From Sphaerisporangium cinnabarinum (lineage in GTDB: Bacteria; Actinomycetota; Actinomycetes; Actinomycetales; Cellulomonadaceae): a stretch of DNA of 36,313 nucleotides. Shown piece by piece: positions 13,999 to 23,993 of the stretch (positions are counted from its first letter, which is position 1; each line of letters opens with the position of its first letter). Under the pieces are notes generated by a model. It ran no database searches, was not told where the DNA came from, and saw only the letters and a program-made list of their open reading frames with translations. The DNA lies in the NCBI GenBank assembly GCA_003052455.1, contig QAPD01000061.1, positions 1 through 36,313 on the forward strand, in the 5' to 3' direction. The translations under genes were made by a program, and so were the position numbers.

Positions 13999-16512
13999 CT
14001 ACTCCGGTTCGGTGGTGCTCTCCTGCACCCGGACCGCGGTGTCCAGGCGGAGGTCGTGGACGGAACGCCCCGTCCGCAGCCGGTACGTCCCGGCCGGGAG
14101 GTGCCAGCGCCCGCCGTCGGTGTCCCACACCTCGAGCTGACGACGGGGGACGGTCACGGTGACGTCGGCGGCGGCCCCCGCGGCGACGTCGACGACGGCG
14201 AACCCGCCGAGCCAGCGGACCGGACGGTCGCGCTCGGCGACCGGGGCCGACGCGGGCGCGACCGGGGGCTCGACGTAGACCTGGACGACCTCGCGGCCGT
14301 CGCGCGGTCCGGTGTTGGTGACGCGGACCGTGAGGACCGTGTCGCCGTCGGGCGTGCGAGCCGGCTGGCCGACCCGGTCGTACGACCACGTCGTCCAGCC
14401 CAGCCCGTGCCCGAAGGGTGCGGCGGGGACGGCGCCCGAGCGCTCCCACGCGCGGTACCCGACGTGGACGCCGTCGTGGTACTCGACGACCCCGTGGGCG
14501 GGCACCGCGTGCGGGACCGGGACGTCGGCCGCGGTGGCAGGGAGCGTCCAGGGGAGCCGGCCGGCCGGCTCGACGGCGCCCGCGAGCACGTCGGCGATCG
14601 AGTGCCCGGCCTCCTGGCCGGGGAACCAGACCCAGAGCACGGTGCGCGCGCGGTCGAGCCAGGGGAGCAGCACGGGCGCGCCGGCGTTGACGACGACGAC
14701 GGCGTCCGGGTCGGCGTCGAGCACGCGCTCGACGAGCTCGTCCTGGCGTCCGGGGAGCGCGAGGGACGTGCGGTCCCAGCCCTCCGACTCGACCTCCTCG
14801 TTCGTCCCGACGACGACGACGGTGAGGTCCGCCGCGCGGGCGGCCTCGACGGCGTCGGCGATCTCCTGCTCGACGCTCGGGGCAGGCACCCGGTGGCGCA
14901 GCTCCGCGCGCACGAGGTTGCCGTACCCCTCGGCGCGCGTCACGAGCAGCGCGGCGCTGATCCGCACGCGGCGCGGAGCATCGACGTGGACGGTCGCCGG
15001 GACGCCCGCCGGGTTGTTGATCGAGGAGTCGAGGACGACCTCGACGCCCGAGCGACGGTCGTCCGTCGCGACGACGACGTCGTCGATCTCGATCGAGTGG
15101 CCCGGGACCGTCCCGACCTCGAGCACGTGGTCGCCCGGCTCGTCGAGCAGCACGTCGACGTCGAGCACGACGGTGTCGACCTCGTCGGGCAGGTCGCGCA
15201 GGAACCCGTCCCAGCGGGGCAGGACGGACTTGCGGAGCGTCGCGCCCTCGGCGTCGAGCCAGGTCACCGCGACGGCGGCGCCGTCGGCGCTGCGCCCCTC
15301 GACGTCGAGCCGCGGGGCGAACCGGCGCGCGTCGCCACCGCGGGCGACGGTGAGCGTGGCGTCGGGCCAGCGGGCGGCCAGGCCCTCGGCGGGCGTGACG
15401 ACGTGCGCGGGGTTCACGGTCGAGCTGCCGCCGCCGAGCACGTGCGGGCGCACGGCGTTGGGGCCGACGAGCGCGATCGAGCGCGGCGCGGGGCGGTCCC
15501 AGACGGGGTTCTCGGCGTCCGACCGCAGGACGACGGTGCCGGTCGCGGCGGTGCGGCGCACGAGAGCGCGCAGGTCGCCGTCGTGGGTGACCGGGCGGCC
15601 GGGCTCGTCGAGCGCACCGACCCGGCGCGCGAGCAGGAGGATGCGGGCGACCTTGTCGTCGATCTCGCTCCGGGGGACGCGACCCTCCTCGACCGCGCGG
15701 ACGAGGGCGTCCTCCCACGGACCGCCGGGCCCGGGCATGACGACGTCGAGGCCGCCGTTCGCCGACAGCTCGGTCGTGCGCGTCGCGACCCAGTCGGAGA
15801 CGACGACGCCGTCGAACCCGAGCTCGTCCTTGAGCACGTCGGTGAGCAGGTGCCGGTGCCCGGTCATGGGTCCGGACTCGACGCCGTCGTCCACCTGGTT
15901 GTAGGCGGCCATGACGGACCAGGCGCCCGCTGCCACGGCGTCCTCGAACGGTGCGAGGTAGACCTCGCGCAGCACGCGCGGGTCGACGTGCGACACGTAC
16001 GACGTGCGCTGGGTCTCGGAGTCGTTCGCGACGTAGTGCTTGACGCACGCCGCGACGCCCTGGTCCTGGAGCCCGCGCACGACGCCGGTGCCGATCTGGG
16101 CGGTGAGGTACGGGTCCTCGGAGTAGCACTCGAAGTGCCGGCCGCCGACGGGCGTGCGCTGGATGTTGACCTGGGGTGCGAGGACGACGTCGACGCCGTG
16201 CGCGCGCGCCTCGCGGGCGAACGCCTGCCCGGTCTCGTGCGCGACCTCTCGGTCCCACGTCGCGCCGACCGCGCTCGGGGACGGGAAGAGGACCGAGGTC
16301 TCGCCCTCGACCTCGCTCGTGCCCCGGACGCCGACCGGGCCGTCCGACAGGACGACGGGCCGCAGCCCGAGCGCGTCCGACGCGTGCAGGCGCCACATGG
16401 ACTGCCCGGTGAGGAGGCGGACCGCGTCGCGGAGGGGCAGGCCCTGCGCGGTGGTGCGCAGCGTGGCGAGCTCCGCGGGATCGCGCTCTCCCGCCAGGGA
16501 CTGCGATGTCAC
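13999..16512 (-). CDS. Glycoside hydrolase family 3 beta-glycosidase with PA14 insert
   Basis: The 837-residue protein has no signal peptide, so it is probably cytoplasmic. The GH3 N-terminal barrel covers about 20-285: SDGPVGVRG, FPSPSAVGATWD, the substrate loop GRHFECYSEDP (124-134), VKHYVANDSE with the conserved KH pair, and GVVVSDW with Asp240 as catalytic nucleophile. The GH3 C-terminal domain is interrupted by a PA14-like beta domain at about 395-520 and resumes at VVVVGTNEEVESEGWDR. A fibronectin-III-like domain closes the protein (VLTVRVTNTGPRDGREVVQVYVEPP). It removes terminal beta-linked sugars from imported oligosaccharides; beta-glucosidase is most likely. The GTG start is supported by GAGGAG seven bases upstream. 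A promoter with an embedded operator lies at 16552-16580. Confidence 0.93.
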   Translation of the reverse strand: MTSQSLAGERDPAELATLRTTAQGLPLRDAVRLLTGQSMWRLHASDALGLRPVVLSDGPVGVRGTSEVEGETSVLFPSPSAVGATWDREVAHETGQAFAREARAHGVDVVLAPQVNIQRTPVGGRHFECYSEDPYLTAQIGTGVVRGLQDQGVAACVKHYVANDSETQRTSYVSHVDPRVLREVYLAPFEDAVAAGAWSVMAAYNQVDDGVESGPMTGHRHLLTDVLKDELGFDGVVVSDWVATRTTELSANGGLDVVMPGPGGPWEDALVRAVEEGRVPRSEIDDKVARILLLARRVGALDEPGRPVTHDGDLRALVRRTAATGTVVLRSDAENPVWDRPAPRSIALVGPNAVRPHVLGGGSSTVNPAHVVTPAEGLAARWPDATLTVARGGDARRFAPRLDVEGRSADGAAVAVTWLDAEGATLRKSVLPRWDGFLRDLPDEVDTVVLDVDVLLDEPGDHVLEVGTVPGHSIEIDDVVVATDDRRSGVEVVLDSSINNPAGVPATVHVDAPRRVRISAALLVTRAEGYGNLVRAELRHRVPAPSVEQEIADAVEAARAADLTVVVVGTNEEVESEGWDRTSLALPGRQDELVERVLDADPDAVVVVNAGAPVLLPWLDRARTVLWVWFPGQEAGHSIADVLAGAVEPAGRLPWTLPATAADVPVPHAVPAHGVVEYHDGVHVGYRAWERSGAVPAAPFGHGLGWTTWSYDRVGQPARTPDGDTVLTVRVTNTGPRDGREVVQVYVEPPVAPASAPVAERDRPVRWLGGFAVVDVAAGAAADVTVTVPRRQLEVWDTDGGRWHLPAGTYRLRTGRSVHDLRLDTAVRVQESTTEPE

Positions 16513-16551
16513 GTTCGTGCTCCTCGTCGTCGAGTCGGCTCTCGGTCCGTG

Positions 16552-16580
16552 AACTTACCGTGCAGTCAGTAAGTGCGCAA
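16552..16580 (-). promoter_or_regulatory. GH3 promoter with embedded TetR-type operator
   Basis: Read on the minus strand, TTGCGC (-35), a 17-base spacer and TAAGTT (-10) stand 40 bases before the GH3 start codon. The inverted repeat ACTTAC-N10-GTAAGT (16553-16574) fills the spacer and part of the -10. A regulator bound there would block polymerase. The divergent TetR gene is the obvious candidate. Confidence 0.6.
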
Positions 16581-16597
16581 GAATCTTCGTTTGCGCA
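16574..16597. repeat. Second inverted repeat upstream of GH3
   Basis: TGCGCAA (16574-16580) and TTGCGCA (16591-16597) are perfect inverted arms with a 10-base spacer, overlapping the -35 of the GH3 promoter. They resemble the outer parts of LacI-type operators but lack the central CG at the normal spacing. Confidence 0.4.
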
Positions 16598-16769
16598 GGT
16601 CAGATCGATATCGGTCCGTGATCTGCGGCGCGGTGGTGGCTCGAACGCGGTGCGGCGTGCGTAGGATCGCCCCGGACGGCGACGGGCCGAGGACGTGCTC
16701 GGCGCCCGCGAGCCGACGTCGACGCCGACGGCGGCGCACCGGGCACCACGACGAGGAAGTGACGAGGCG

Positions 16770-17498
16770 ATGACCACGAGCAGGCGGCGCCCCCGGGTGC
16801 GGGAGGAGACCCTCCGGCGCCGTGAGGAGATCCTCAAGGCCGCCATGGCGACCTTCGGGAGCAAGGGCTACCACAACGGCCCGCTCACGGAGATCGCGGA
16901 GCAGGTCGACATGACCCACGCCGGGATCCTCCACCACTTCGGGTCCAAGGACCACCTCCTCCTGGAGGTGCTCCGGTACCGCGACGAGAGCGACGTCGCC
17001 GGTCTCGACGGACAGCACATCCCGGGTGGCCTCGACATGTTCCGCCACCTGGTGCGCACGGCGTTCCTCAACGCGCAGCGGGCGGGGATCGTGCAGACGT
17101 ACGCCGTGCTCTCTGCGGAGTCCGTGACCGACGCCCACCCGGCGCGCGAGTTCTTCGAGGTCCGGTACCGGACCCTGCGGCGCGAGGCGGTCGAGGCGTT
17201 CGAGGCGCTGTGCGCCGAGCGAGGCGTCGCGGTGCCGACGACCGTCCGGCACGCGTCCGCGTCGATCCTCGCGGTCATGGACGGGCTCCAGGTGCAGTGG
17301 CTCCTCGACCCGACGCAGGTCGACCTCGGCGAGGCGAGCGAGTTCGCGATCGAGGCGATCGTCTCGGCGGTGCTCGACCCGCGCCCGTCCCCGCTGGGGG
17401 GCCGTGCGCCGGTGCCGACGGAGGACGGCGACGCGGGCCCCGCCCCCACCGGGGCCACGGGGGCGCCGGCCGAGCCCGCGGAGGCGGCGACGGCCTGA
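16770..17498 (+). CDS. TetR-family transcriptional regulator
   Basis: ATG 16770 is preferred: the product then starts MTTSRRRPRVREETLRRREEILKAAMATF, the normal TetR N-terminus, with GAGGAAG and GAGG upstream. A GTG at 16695 would add 25 Arg/Pro-rich residues. The 242-residue protein has a TetR helix-turn-helix at about 15-65 (EIAEQVDMTHAGILHHFGSKDHLLLEVL) and a helical ligand domain to about 205, followed by a disordered Pro/Ala tail. It is divergent from the GH3-transporter operon, whose promoter contains an inverted repeat, so I infer local control of oligosaccharide use with a sugar or its product as inducer. TAGGAT at 16662-16667 could be its -10. Confidence 0.9.
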   Translation: MTTSRRRPRVREETLRRREEILKAAMATFGSKGYHNGPLTEIAEQVDMTHAGILHHFGSKDHLLLEVLRYRDESDVAGLDGQHIPGGLDMFRHLVRTAFLNAQRAGIVQTYAVLSAESVTDAHPAREFFEVRYRTLRREAVEAFEALCAERGVAVPTTVRHASASILAVMDGLQVQWLLDPTQVDLGEASEFAIEAIVSAVLDPRPSPLGGRAPVPTEDGDAGPAPTGATGAPAEPAEAATA

Positions 17499-17511
17499 CG
17501 CCCGCGGGCCG

Positions 17512-17534
17512 GGTCCGCCCGGGGGGCCCGGACC
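17512..17534 (+). terminator. Probable terminator after tetR
   Basis: GGTCCG and CGGACC arms enclose a C-run/G-run that can extend the stem. It lies 14 bases past the tetR stop and before the next gene. Confidence 0.4.
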
Positions 17535-17601
17535 TTCGGCCCCGCGCCGTCGCGACCACCGGCCCTGTCCGGGAGGTCGCGCGGCCGCGAGGATCGAGGG
17601 T

Positions 17602-18396
17602 GTGCAGACCCTCGCCCAGGCGGTGACCACCCAGTCGGAGGCGGCCCGGGAGAAGGTGCTCTTCGCCAGACGTCCCGGGCGCTACCTCGTCGCAGCGATG
17701 CTCGCGGGCGCGTACATCGGCGTCGGCGTCGTGCTCATGGTCGCGACGGCGGGCCCGTTCCTCGCCGCCGGGGCGCCCGCCGAGCGGCTCGTCGCCGGGG
17801 GCGTGTTCGCCGCGGCGCTGACGCTCGTCGTCTTCGCCGGGGCGGAGCTCGCCACGTCCGCGATGATGGTCCTCACCCAGGGCGTCGCGACGCGCGCCGT
17901 CCGGGTGCGCGACGCCGTCGCCACGCTGGGCCTGTGCCTCGTCGGCAACCTGGCCGGGTCGATGCTCTTCGGCTGGGCCGTCACGCAGGCGGGCGTGCTG
18001 CGCTCGAACGCGGCGGCGGGCGAGATGGTCGCCTCGATGCTCCGCGCGAAGGCGCACGAGACCGGGGGAGAGCTCTTCTTCCGCGGCGTGCTGTGCAACA
18101 TCCTCGTGTGCGCCGCGATCTGGGCCTGCGGGCGCCTGCGCTCGGAGGCCGGCAAGGCGGTGATCCTGTTCTGGGGGATCCTCGCGTTCATCGCGTCCGG
18201 GTTCGAGCACGTCGTCGCCAACATGACGACGTTCTCCCTCGGGCTCTTCGGCGACCTCGGCCCGACGACGTGGGCCGACTTCGGCCGCAACCTCACCTGG
18301 GTGGGCCTCGGCAACCTCGTCGGCGGGGCCGTCGTCGTCGGGCTGGCGTACGTCGTCGTGGCCGGGCCGCGGGCGCGCGTGCTGCCGGAGGTGTGA
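17602..18396 (+). CDS. Formate/nitrite transporter (FNT) family channel
   Basis: The 264-residue membrane protein has six hydrophobic segments and the FNT hallmarks: [18 protein letters not shown] near 33-50, [17 protein letters not shown] near 87-103 (the first Omega-loop region), [12 protein letters not shown] near 115-126, [17 protein letters not shown] near 159-175 and [28 protein letters not shown] near 190-217. That last stretch contains the conserved GxEHxVANM element with the pore histidine. FNT channels pass formate, nitrite, hydrosulfide or small carboxylates. The substrate here is undetermined, and no nitrite reductase or formate dehydrogenase is nearby. The start is GTG 17602, with GAGG just upstream. 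Confidence 0.88.
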   Translation: MQTLAQAVTTQSEAAREKVLFARRPGRYLVAAMLAGAYIGVGVVLMVATAGPFLAAGAPAERLVAGGVFAAALTLVVFAGAELATSAMMVLTQGVATRAVRVRDAVATLGLCLVGNLAGSMLFGWAVTQAGVLRSNAAAGEMVASMLRAKAHETGGELFFRGVLCNILVCAAIWACGRLRSEAGKAVILFWGILAFIASGFEHVVANMTTFSLGLFGDLGPTTWADFGRNLTWVGLGNLVGGAVVVGLAYVVVAGPRARVLPEV

Positions 18397-18437
18397 CCCC
18401 GGCGGCGGCCCGCCGCGGTCCGCAGGGCGGGACGGGC

Positions 18438-18468
18438 TTGGCCGAGGCCCGGGACGCGTGCCTATCAT
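18438..18468 (+). promoter_or_regulatory. Probable lysC-asd promoter
   Basis: TTGGCC (18438-18443), a 19-base spacer and TATCAT (18463-18468), a five-of-six match to the -10 consensus, lie about 65 bases before the aspartokinase start. Confidence 0.55.
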
Positions 18469-18535
18469 CGACCGACCCACAAGCACCCGGCGGGCCGTTG
18501 AGAGAGACGGAGGCCGGCGACAGATGGAGCAGCAC

Positions 18536-21032
<2,497 letters not shown>

Positions 21033-21040
21033 ATCCCCGG

Positions 21041-21103
21041 GTCCCGCGAGGTAGAAGCCCGGAACCGCGGGGTAGAGCCCCGGTCCCGCGAGGTAGAGCC
21101 CTG
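21041..21103 (+). repeat. Three tandem 21-base units
   Basis: Units 21041-21061, 21062-21082 and 21083-21103 share the core CCGCG[AG]GGTAGA[AG]GCCC. The last unit also forms the left arm of the hairpin at 21087-21128, so an inverted fourth copy follows. Confidence 0.8.
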
Positions 21104-21128
21104 GTGATGACCAGGGCTCTACCTCGCG
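21087..21128. terminator. REP-like palindrome acting as convergent terminator
   Basis: CGCGAGGTAGAGCCCTGGT, a GATG loop and the exact complement form a perfect 19-bp stem. It lies between the convergent asd and VOC genes. Together with the tandem copies it looks like a repetitive extragenic palindromic element. Confidence 0.75.
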
Positions 21129-21153
21129 AACCGGGGGTGTCAGAGGTGCGCGT

Positions 21154-21561
21154 TCAACCCTCGACGAGCCGGGCCATGTTCTCGCCGTCCGCGAGCCCGA
21201 CGACGTTGCCGGCCGGGTCGGTGAGCCAGGCGCCGTCGCCGCCCTCCATGAAGCCGCGCACGATCCCCTTCTCGTCCTGGTCGAACCCCTCGTAGCGCTC
21301 GAACGTCACGCCCTTCGCGGTGAGCTCGTCGACGGCCTGGTCCACGTCGTCGACGGTGAGGTGCATGACCGTGAAGGCGGCCGGCCGATGGTCCTCCTTC
21401 GGGTAGACGAACACGTCCGAGCCGCCGCCGAGGTGGAGCACCAGACCGTTCCCGTCGTCGAGTGCCGTGACGGGGAGCCCGAGGGTGTCCCCGTAGAACG
21501 CGCGCGCCGCGTCGAGGTCGTCCGCCGAGAAGCTGGAGAACCCGCGCCTGATGGTGACCAT
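21154..21561 (-). CDS. VOC (glyoxalase/bleomycin-resistance fold) protein
   Basis: This 135-residue single VOC module has two beta-alpha-beta-beta-beta halves: IRRGFSSFSADDLDAARAFYGDTLGLPVTALDDGNGLVLHL (about 4-44) and FTVMHLTVDDVDQAVDELTAKGVTFERYEG...GAWLTDPAGNVVGL (about 62-125). The family includes metal-dependent lyases, dioxygenases and ligand-sequestering resistance proteins. The metal ligands cannot be assigned with confidence, and the substrate is unknown. GGAGTGAGG precedes the ATG by six bases. It is convergent with asd across the REP-like palindrome. Confidence 0.85.
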   Translation of the reverse strand: MVTIRRGFSSFSADDLDAARAFYGDTLGLPVTALDDGNGLVLHLGGGSDVFVYPKEDHRPAAFTVMHLTVDDVDQAVDELTAKGVTFERYEGFDQDEKGIVRGFMEGGDGAWLTDPAGNVVGLADGENMARLVEG

Positions 21562-21635
21562 CGTTGCCTCACTCCTTCGGGACCGCCGGCGGCCGGAGGG
21601 CGGGGCCCGCCGCGGACGCCGGATCCTCCCAGCGT

Positions 21636-21657
21636 CCCACCGCGGGCCCGCGGTGGG
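21636..21657 (-). terminator. Palindromic hairpin after the ceramidase-like gene
   Basis: CCCACCGCGGG followed by its exact complement CCCGCGGTGGG makes a 22-base perfect palindrome. It lies 30 bases past the stop (21687) of the upstream minus-strand gene and 75 bases before the VOC start. Confidence 0.5.
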
Positions 21658-21686
21658 TACCGCCCGGGGCGGGTGAAGGGAGCGGG

Positions 21687-22373
21687 TCAGGACGAGCGTG
21701 CGGGCGCGGGGCGCGTCCCGAGCGTCGGCGCGAGCACCCACAGGGCCGTGGCGGCGAGCACGTGCCAGACGGCGTGCCCCTGGAGCGTGACGCCGAGCGC
21801 GCCGTCGGCGTCGCACAGGGGCCAGCCCGGGCGGGTCAGGGTTCCCACCGTGCCGCCGACGGCGAGCAGCACGAGCGCGGCGACCGTGCGGCGTCGGACG
21901 GCGGGCCGTCGCCACGCGCGTGCGGCGCTCGCGGCCACGGCCGCGCCCGCCGCGACCACCTGGGCGGCGGTGGACGCCGGGACCGAGACCGCCGCGAGCA
22001 CGACCCCGAGCAGGGTCGGCGCGAGCCACCACCACGTCCGCAGGCGGCGCCCGGTGAGGTCGGCGACGGCGTCGGCGGCGACGAGCGCGAGCGCCCCGAG
22101 CAGCGGCGGGTCGTGCGCGACGGGGTTCCACGACGGCGCCGGCCCGTGCTGCACCACGGAGCCCACCCCGATCAGCGCGACCAGGACCCCGAAGGCCACG
22201 CGCAGCCGCGACGCGGCGCCGTCGCGCTCGCCCGGGTCCGAGGAGGCCCCGGGTTCCGGCCGCCTCGCCGCCACCACGACGGCCGCGCCGGCCAGGACGA
22301 ACGCGAGGCTCGTCCACGTGCTCAGCGGCTCGGCCCCGGGCGCCCCGCCCGCGAGCTCGCACGCTCCGCCCAC
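21687..22373 (-). CDS. Ceramidase-like (CREST superfamily) integral membrane protein
   Basis: I place the start at GTG 22373: AGGAGG is a few bases upstream and the product then begins VGGACELAGG, matching the conserved Cys-Glu at the family N-terminus. The 228-residue protein has about seven hydrophobic segments. The ceramidase/CREST metal-site pattern is visible: CE near residue 5, Ser in WTSLAF near 21, His in GSVVQHGP followed by Asp in AHDPPLLGALALVAAD (about 65-90), and a final HAVWH near 205. These are the His/Asp/Ser ligands of zinc amidohydrolases in this superfamily. The substrate in bacteria is generally unknown, and sphingolipid is not implied. The earlier reading frame is Arg-rich and unlikely to be coding. 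Confidence 0.6.
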   Translation of the reverse strand: MGGACELAGGAPGAEPLSTWTSLAFVLAGAAVVVAARRPEPGASSDPGERDGAASRLRVAFGVLVALIGVGSVVQHGPAPSWNPVAHDPPLLGALALVAADAVADLTGRRLRTWWWLAPTLLGVVLAAVSVPASTAAQVVAAGAAVAASAARAWRRPAVRRRTVAALVLLAVGGTVGTLTRPGWPLCDADGALGVTLQGHAVWHVLAATALWVLAPTLGTRPAPARSS

Positions 22374-22386
22374 CGCGCCTCCTCCG

Positions 22387-22431
22387 TCTCCCGATGCGGC
22401 CCGACCGGGTCTCCCGATGCGACCCGACCGG
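22387..22431. repeat. Near-perfect 22-base tandem duplication
   Basis: Two copies (22387-22408 and 22410-22431; core TCTCCCGATGCG, then CCCGACCGG) differ at one base and repeat with a period of 23. They lie in the divergent region between the ceramidase-like gene and the GntR operator. Confidence 0.7.
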
Positions 22432-22516
22432 CACCGGCCTCGGCGCCGACGTCCCCATCGTTCCGCCCGGCGTCGGTCGTCGCGCGTCCGGAGGAGGGGT
22501 TGCGCGCGACCCCTCC

Positions 22517-22550
22517 TCTGTGGTTCATTACTCAAGTAATGAACCACAGA
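22517..22550. promoter_or_regulatory. GntR (YtrA-type) operator, 34-bp palindrome
   Basis: TCTGTGGTTCATTACT, a CA spacer and AGTAATGAACCACAGA form 16-bp perfect arms, 28 bases upstream of the GntR start. It is the most AT-rich spot in the region, and its TTCATTACT/AGTAATGAA core is what I expect for autoregulated YtrA-type repressors. Confidence 0.75.
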
Positions 22551-22578
22551 ACACGCGAGCCGGGAGAGGATGGGCCCC

Positions 22579-22998
22579 ATGTTCGACGGACCTGAACCCA
22601 TCTACCTCCAGATCGCGCAGATGATCCGGGCACAGGTGCTCGCGGGGGAGCTCGCGGAGGAGGAGCAGGTCATGTCCACGACGCAGTTCGCGACGACGTT
22701 CCGGATCAACCCGGCGACGGCGGCCAAGGCGTTCGCCGGCCTCGTCGACGAGGGCGTCCTCTACAAGCGGCGCGGGCTCGGCATGTTCGTCGCGCCCGGC
22801 GCACGCGAGCGGCTGCTCGCCGAGCACCGCGCCAGGTTCTTCGACGAGGTCCTCGACCCCGCGCTCGCGCAGGCGGACCTCCTGGACATCCCGGCCGCCC
22901 AGATCGTCGAGCACGTCCTCGGCCGCCCGCGGCCCGCCGGTCCCGGGACCGGCGACGCACCCCGTACCGGCCCGACCGCCGACCCCACCCCGAGGTGA
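22579..22998 (+). CDS. GntR-family regulator, YtrA subfamily
   Basis: The 139-residue protein starts MFDGPEPIYLQIAQMIRAQVLAGEL. ATG 22579 is preferred over ATG 22570 because GGGAGAGG lies nine bases upstream. The winged helix runs to about residue 72 with the YtrA hallmark QFATTFRINPATAAKAFAGLVDEGVLYKRRGLGMFVAPGARE. The effector domain is only a short helical tail, as usual for YtrA regulators that control ABC-transporter operons. A 34-bp palindrome directly upstream should be its operator, and two ABC modules follow. Confidence 0.93.
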   Translation: MFDGPEPIYLQIAQMIRAQVLAGELAEEEQVMSTTQFATTFRINPATAAKAFAGLVDEGVLYKRRGLGMFVAPGARERLLAEHRARFFDEVLDPALAQADLLDIPAAQIVEHVLGRPRPAGPGTGDAPRTGPTADPTPR

Positions 22999-23003
22999 GA
23001 CCC

Positions 23004-23993
23004 GTGACCGCCCGGCCCACCAGCCACCCCACCGACCTCCCCGCCGCGACCGCGCCGGCGCCCTTCGGCGCCGAGGTGCGCGACGTCGTCGTGCGGTACT
23101 CGCGCGGCGACGCCCCCGCGCTCGACGGCGCGACCCTGACGATCCGCCCCGGCGTCATCACCGGCCTGCTCGGCCGCAACGGCGCCGGCAAGACGACGCT
23201 CGCCGCCCTGCTCGCCGCGTTCCGGCGCCCGACGTCGGGCACGGTCCGCGTCGGCCCGGACGGCGAGCTCGAGGACCCGTTCGAGAACGTCTGGGCGACG
23301 ATGCACACCCAGCTCGTGCGCGAGAGCGGCGACGTGGGGGAGTCCGACAAGGCGCGCGACACGCTCGAGTACTACGCCGACGTGCGCCCGCACTGGGACG
23401 CCGACCTCGCCGGCCGCCTCCTCGACACCTTCGAGGTGGACGTCCGCAAGAAGCCCAACGAGCTCTCGCGCGGCAAGCGCTCGGCGCTCGGCGCGGTCGT
23501 CGGGCTCGCCGCCCGCGCGCCCCTGACGATCTTCGACGAGGTCTACCTCGGCATGGACGCCCCGAGCCGCTACGCGTTCTACGACGCGCTCGTCGCGGAC
23601 TACGCCGAGCACCCGCGCACGATCCTGCTCTCGAGCCACCTCATCGCGGAGGTCGAGCGCCTCTTCGAGGACGTCGTGATCATCGACCGCGGGCGCGTCC
23701 TGCTCGCCGAGAACGCCGACGACGTCCGCGCGCGCGGCGTCAGCCTCACCGGGCCGGCCGACGTGGTCGAGCGCCACACCGCGGGCCGGCAGGTGCTCGC
23801 CCGGCAGCAGCTGGGCAGCACGGCGCAGGTCACGCTCTTCGGCACGTTCGCCCCCGACGAGCGGGCCGCGGCCGCCGCGGCCGGGCTCGAGGTCGGGGCG
23901 GTGCCCGTCCAGGACCTGTTCGTCCACCTCACGCGCACCGACCGCACCGACGGCGGCGCGCCCGCCGGCCCCCGCACGCAGGAGGCACGATGA
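23004..23993 (+). CDS. ABC transporter ATPase of a YtrA-controlled operon
   Basis: The start is GTG 23004, with GAGG eight bases upstream; a GTG at 22995 would overlap the GntR stop. The 329-residue ATPase has Walker A GRNGAGKTT at about 57-65 and Walker B LTIFDEVYLGMDAP at about 175-188. The signature is divergent: LSRGKRSALGAVVGLAA instead of LSGGQ. The H-loop is SSHLIAEVERLF. After residue 230 comes a regulatory tail of about 100 residues. Such noncanonical signatures are usual in the YtrB-like group attached to GntR regulators, often linked to antibiotic or envelope stress. Its stop overlaps the permease start by four bases. Confidence 0.88.
   Translation: MTARPTSHPTDLPAATAPAPFGAEVRDVVVRYSRGDAPALDGATLTIRPGVITGLLGRNGAGKTTLAALLAAFRRPTSGTVRVGPDGELEDPFENVWATMHTQLVRESGDVGESDKARDTLEYYADVRPHWDADLAGRLLDTFEVDVRKKPNELSRGKRSALGAVVGLAARAPLTIFDEVYLGMDAPSRYAFYDALVADYAEHPRTILLSSHLIAEVERLFEDVVIIDRGRVLLAENADDVRARGVSLTGPADVVERHTAGRQVLARQQLGSTAQVTLFGTFAPDERAAAAAAGLEVGAVPVQDLFVHLTRTDRTDGGAPAGPRTQEAR

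Noticed and set aside
16574-16597. Canonical LacI-family operator
   Set aside because: The arms resemble LacI half-sites, but the 10-base spacer lacks the central CG at normal spacing and no LacI gene is in the window.
12215-16864. A 1549-codon open frame on the minus strand across the binding-protein and GH3 genes
   Set aside because: Only its last 557 codons are real (the binding protein from ATG 13885). The rest is an Arg/Pro-rich shadow of the GH3 gene in another frame, a by-product of high GC content.
21041-21128. CRISPR array
   Set aside because: The 21-base units are tandem without spacers, and there are no cas genes.
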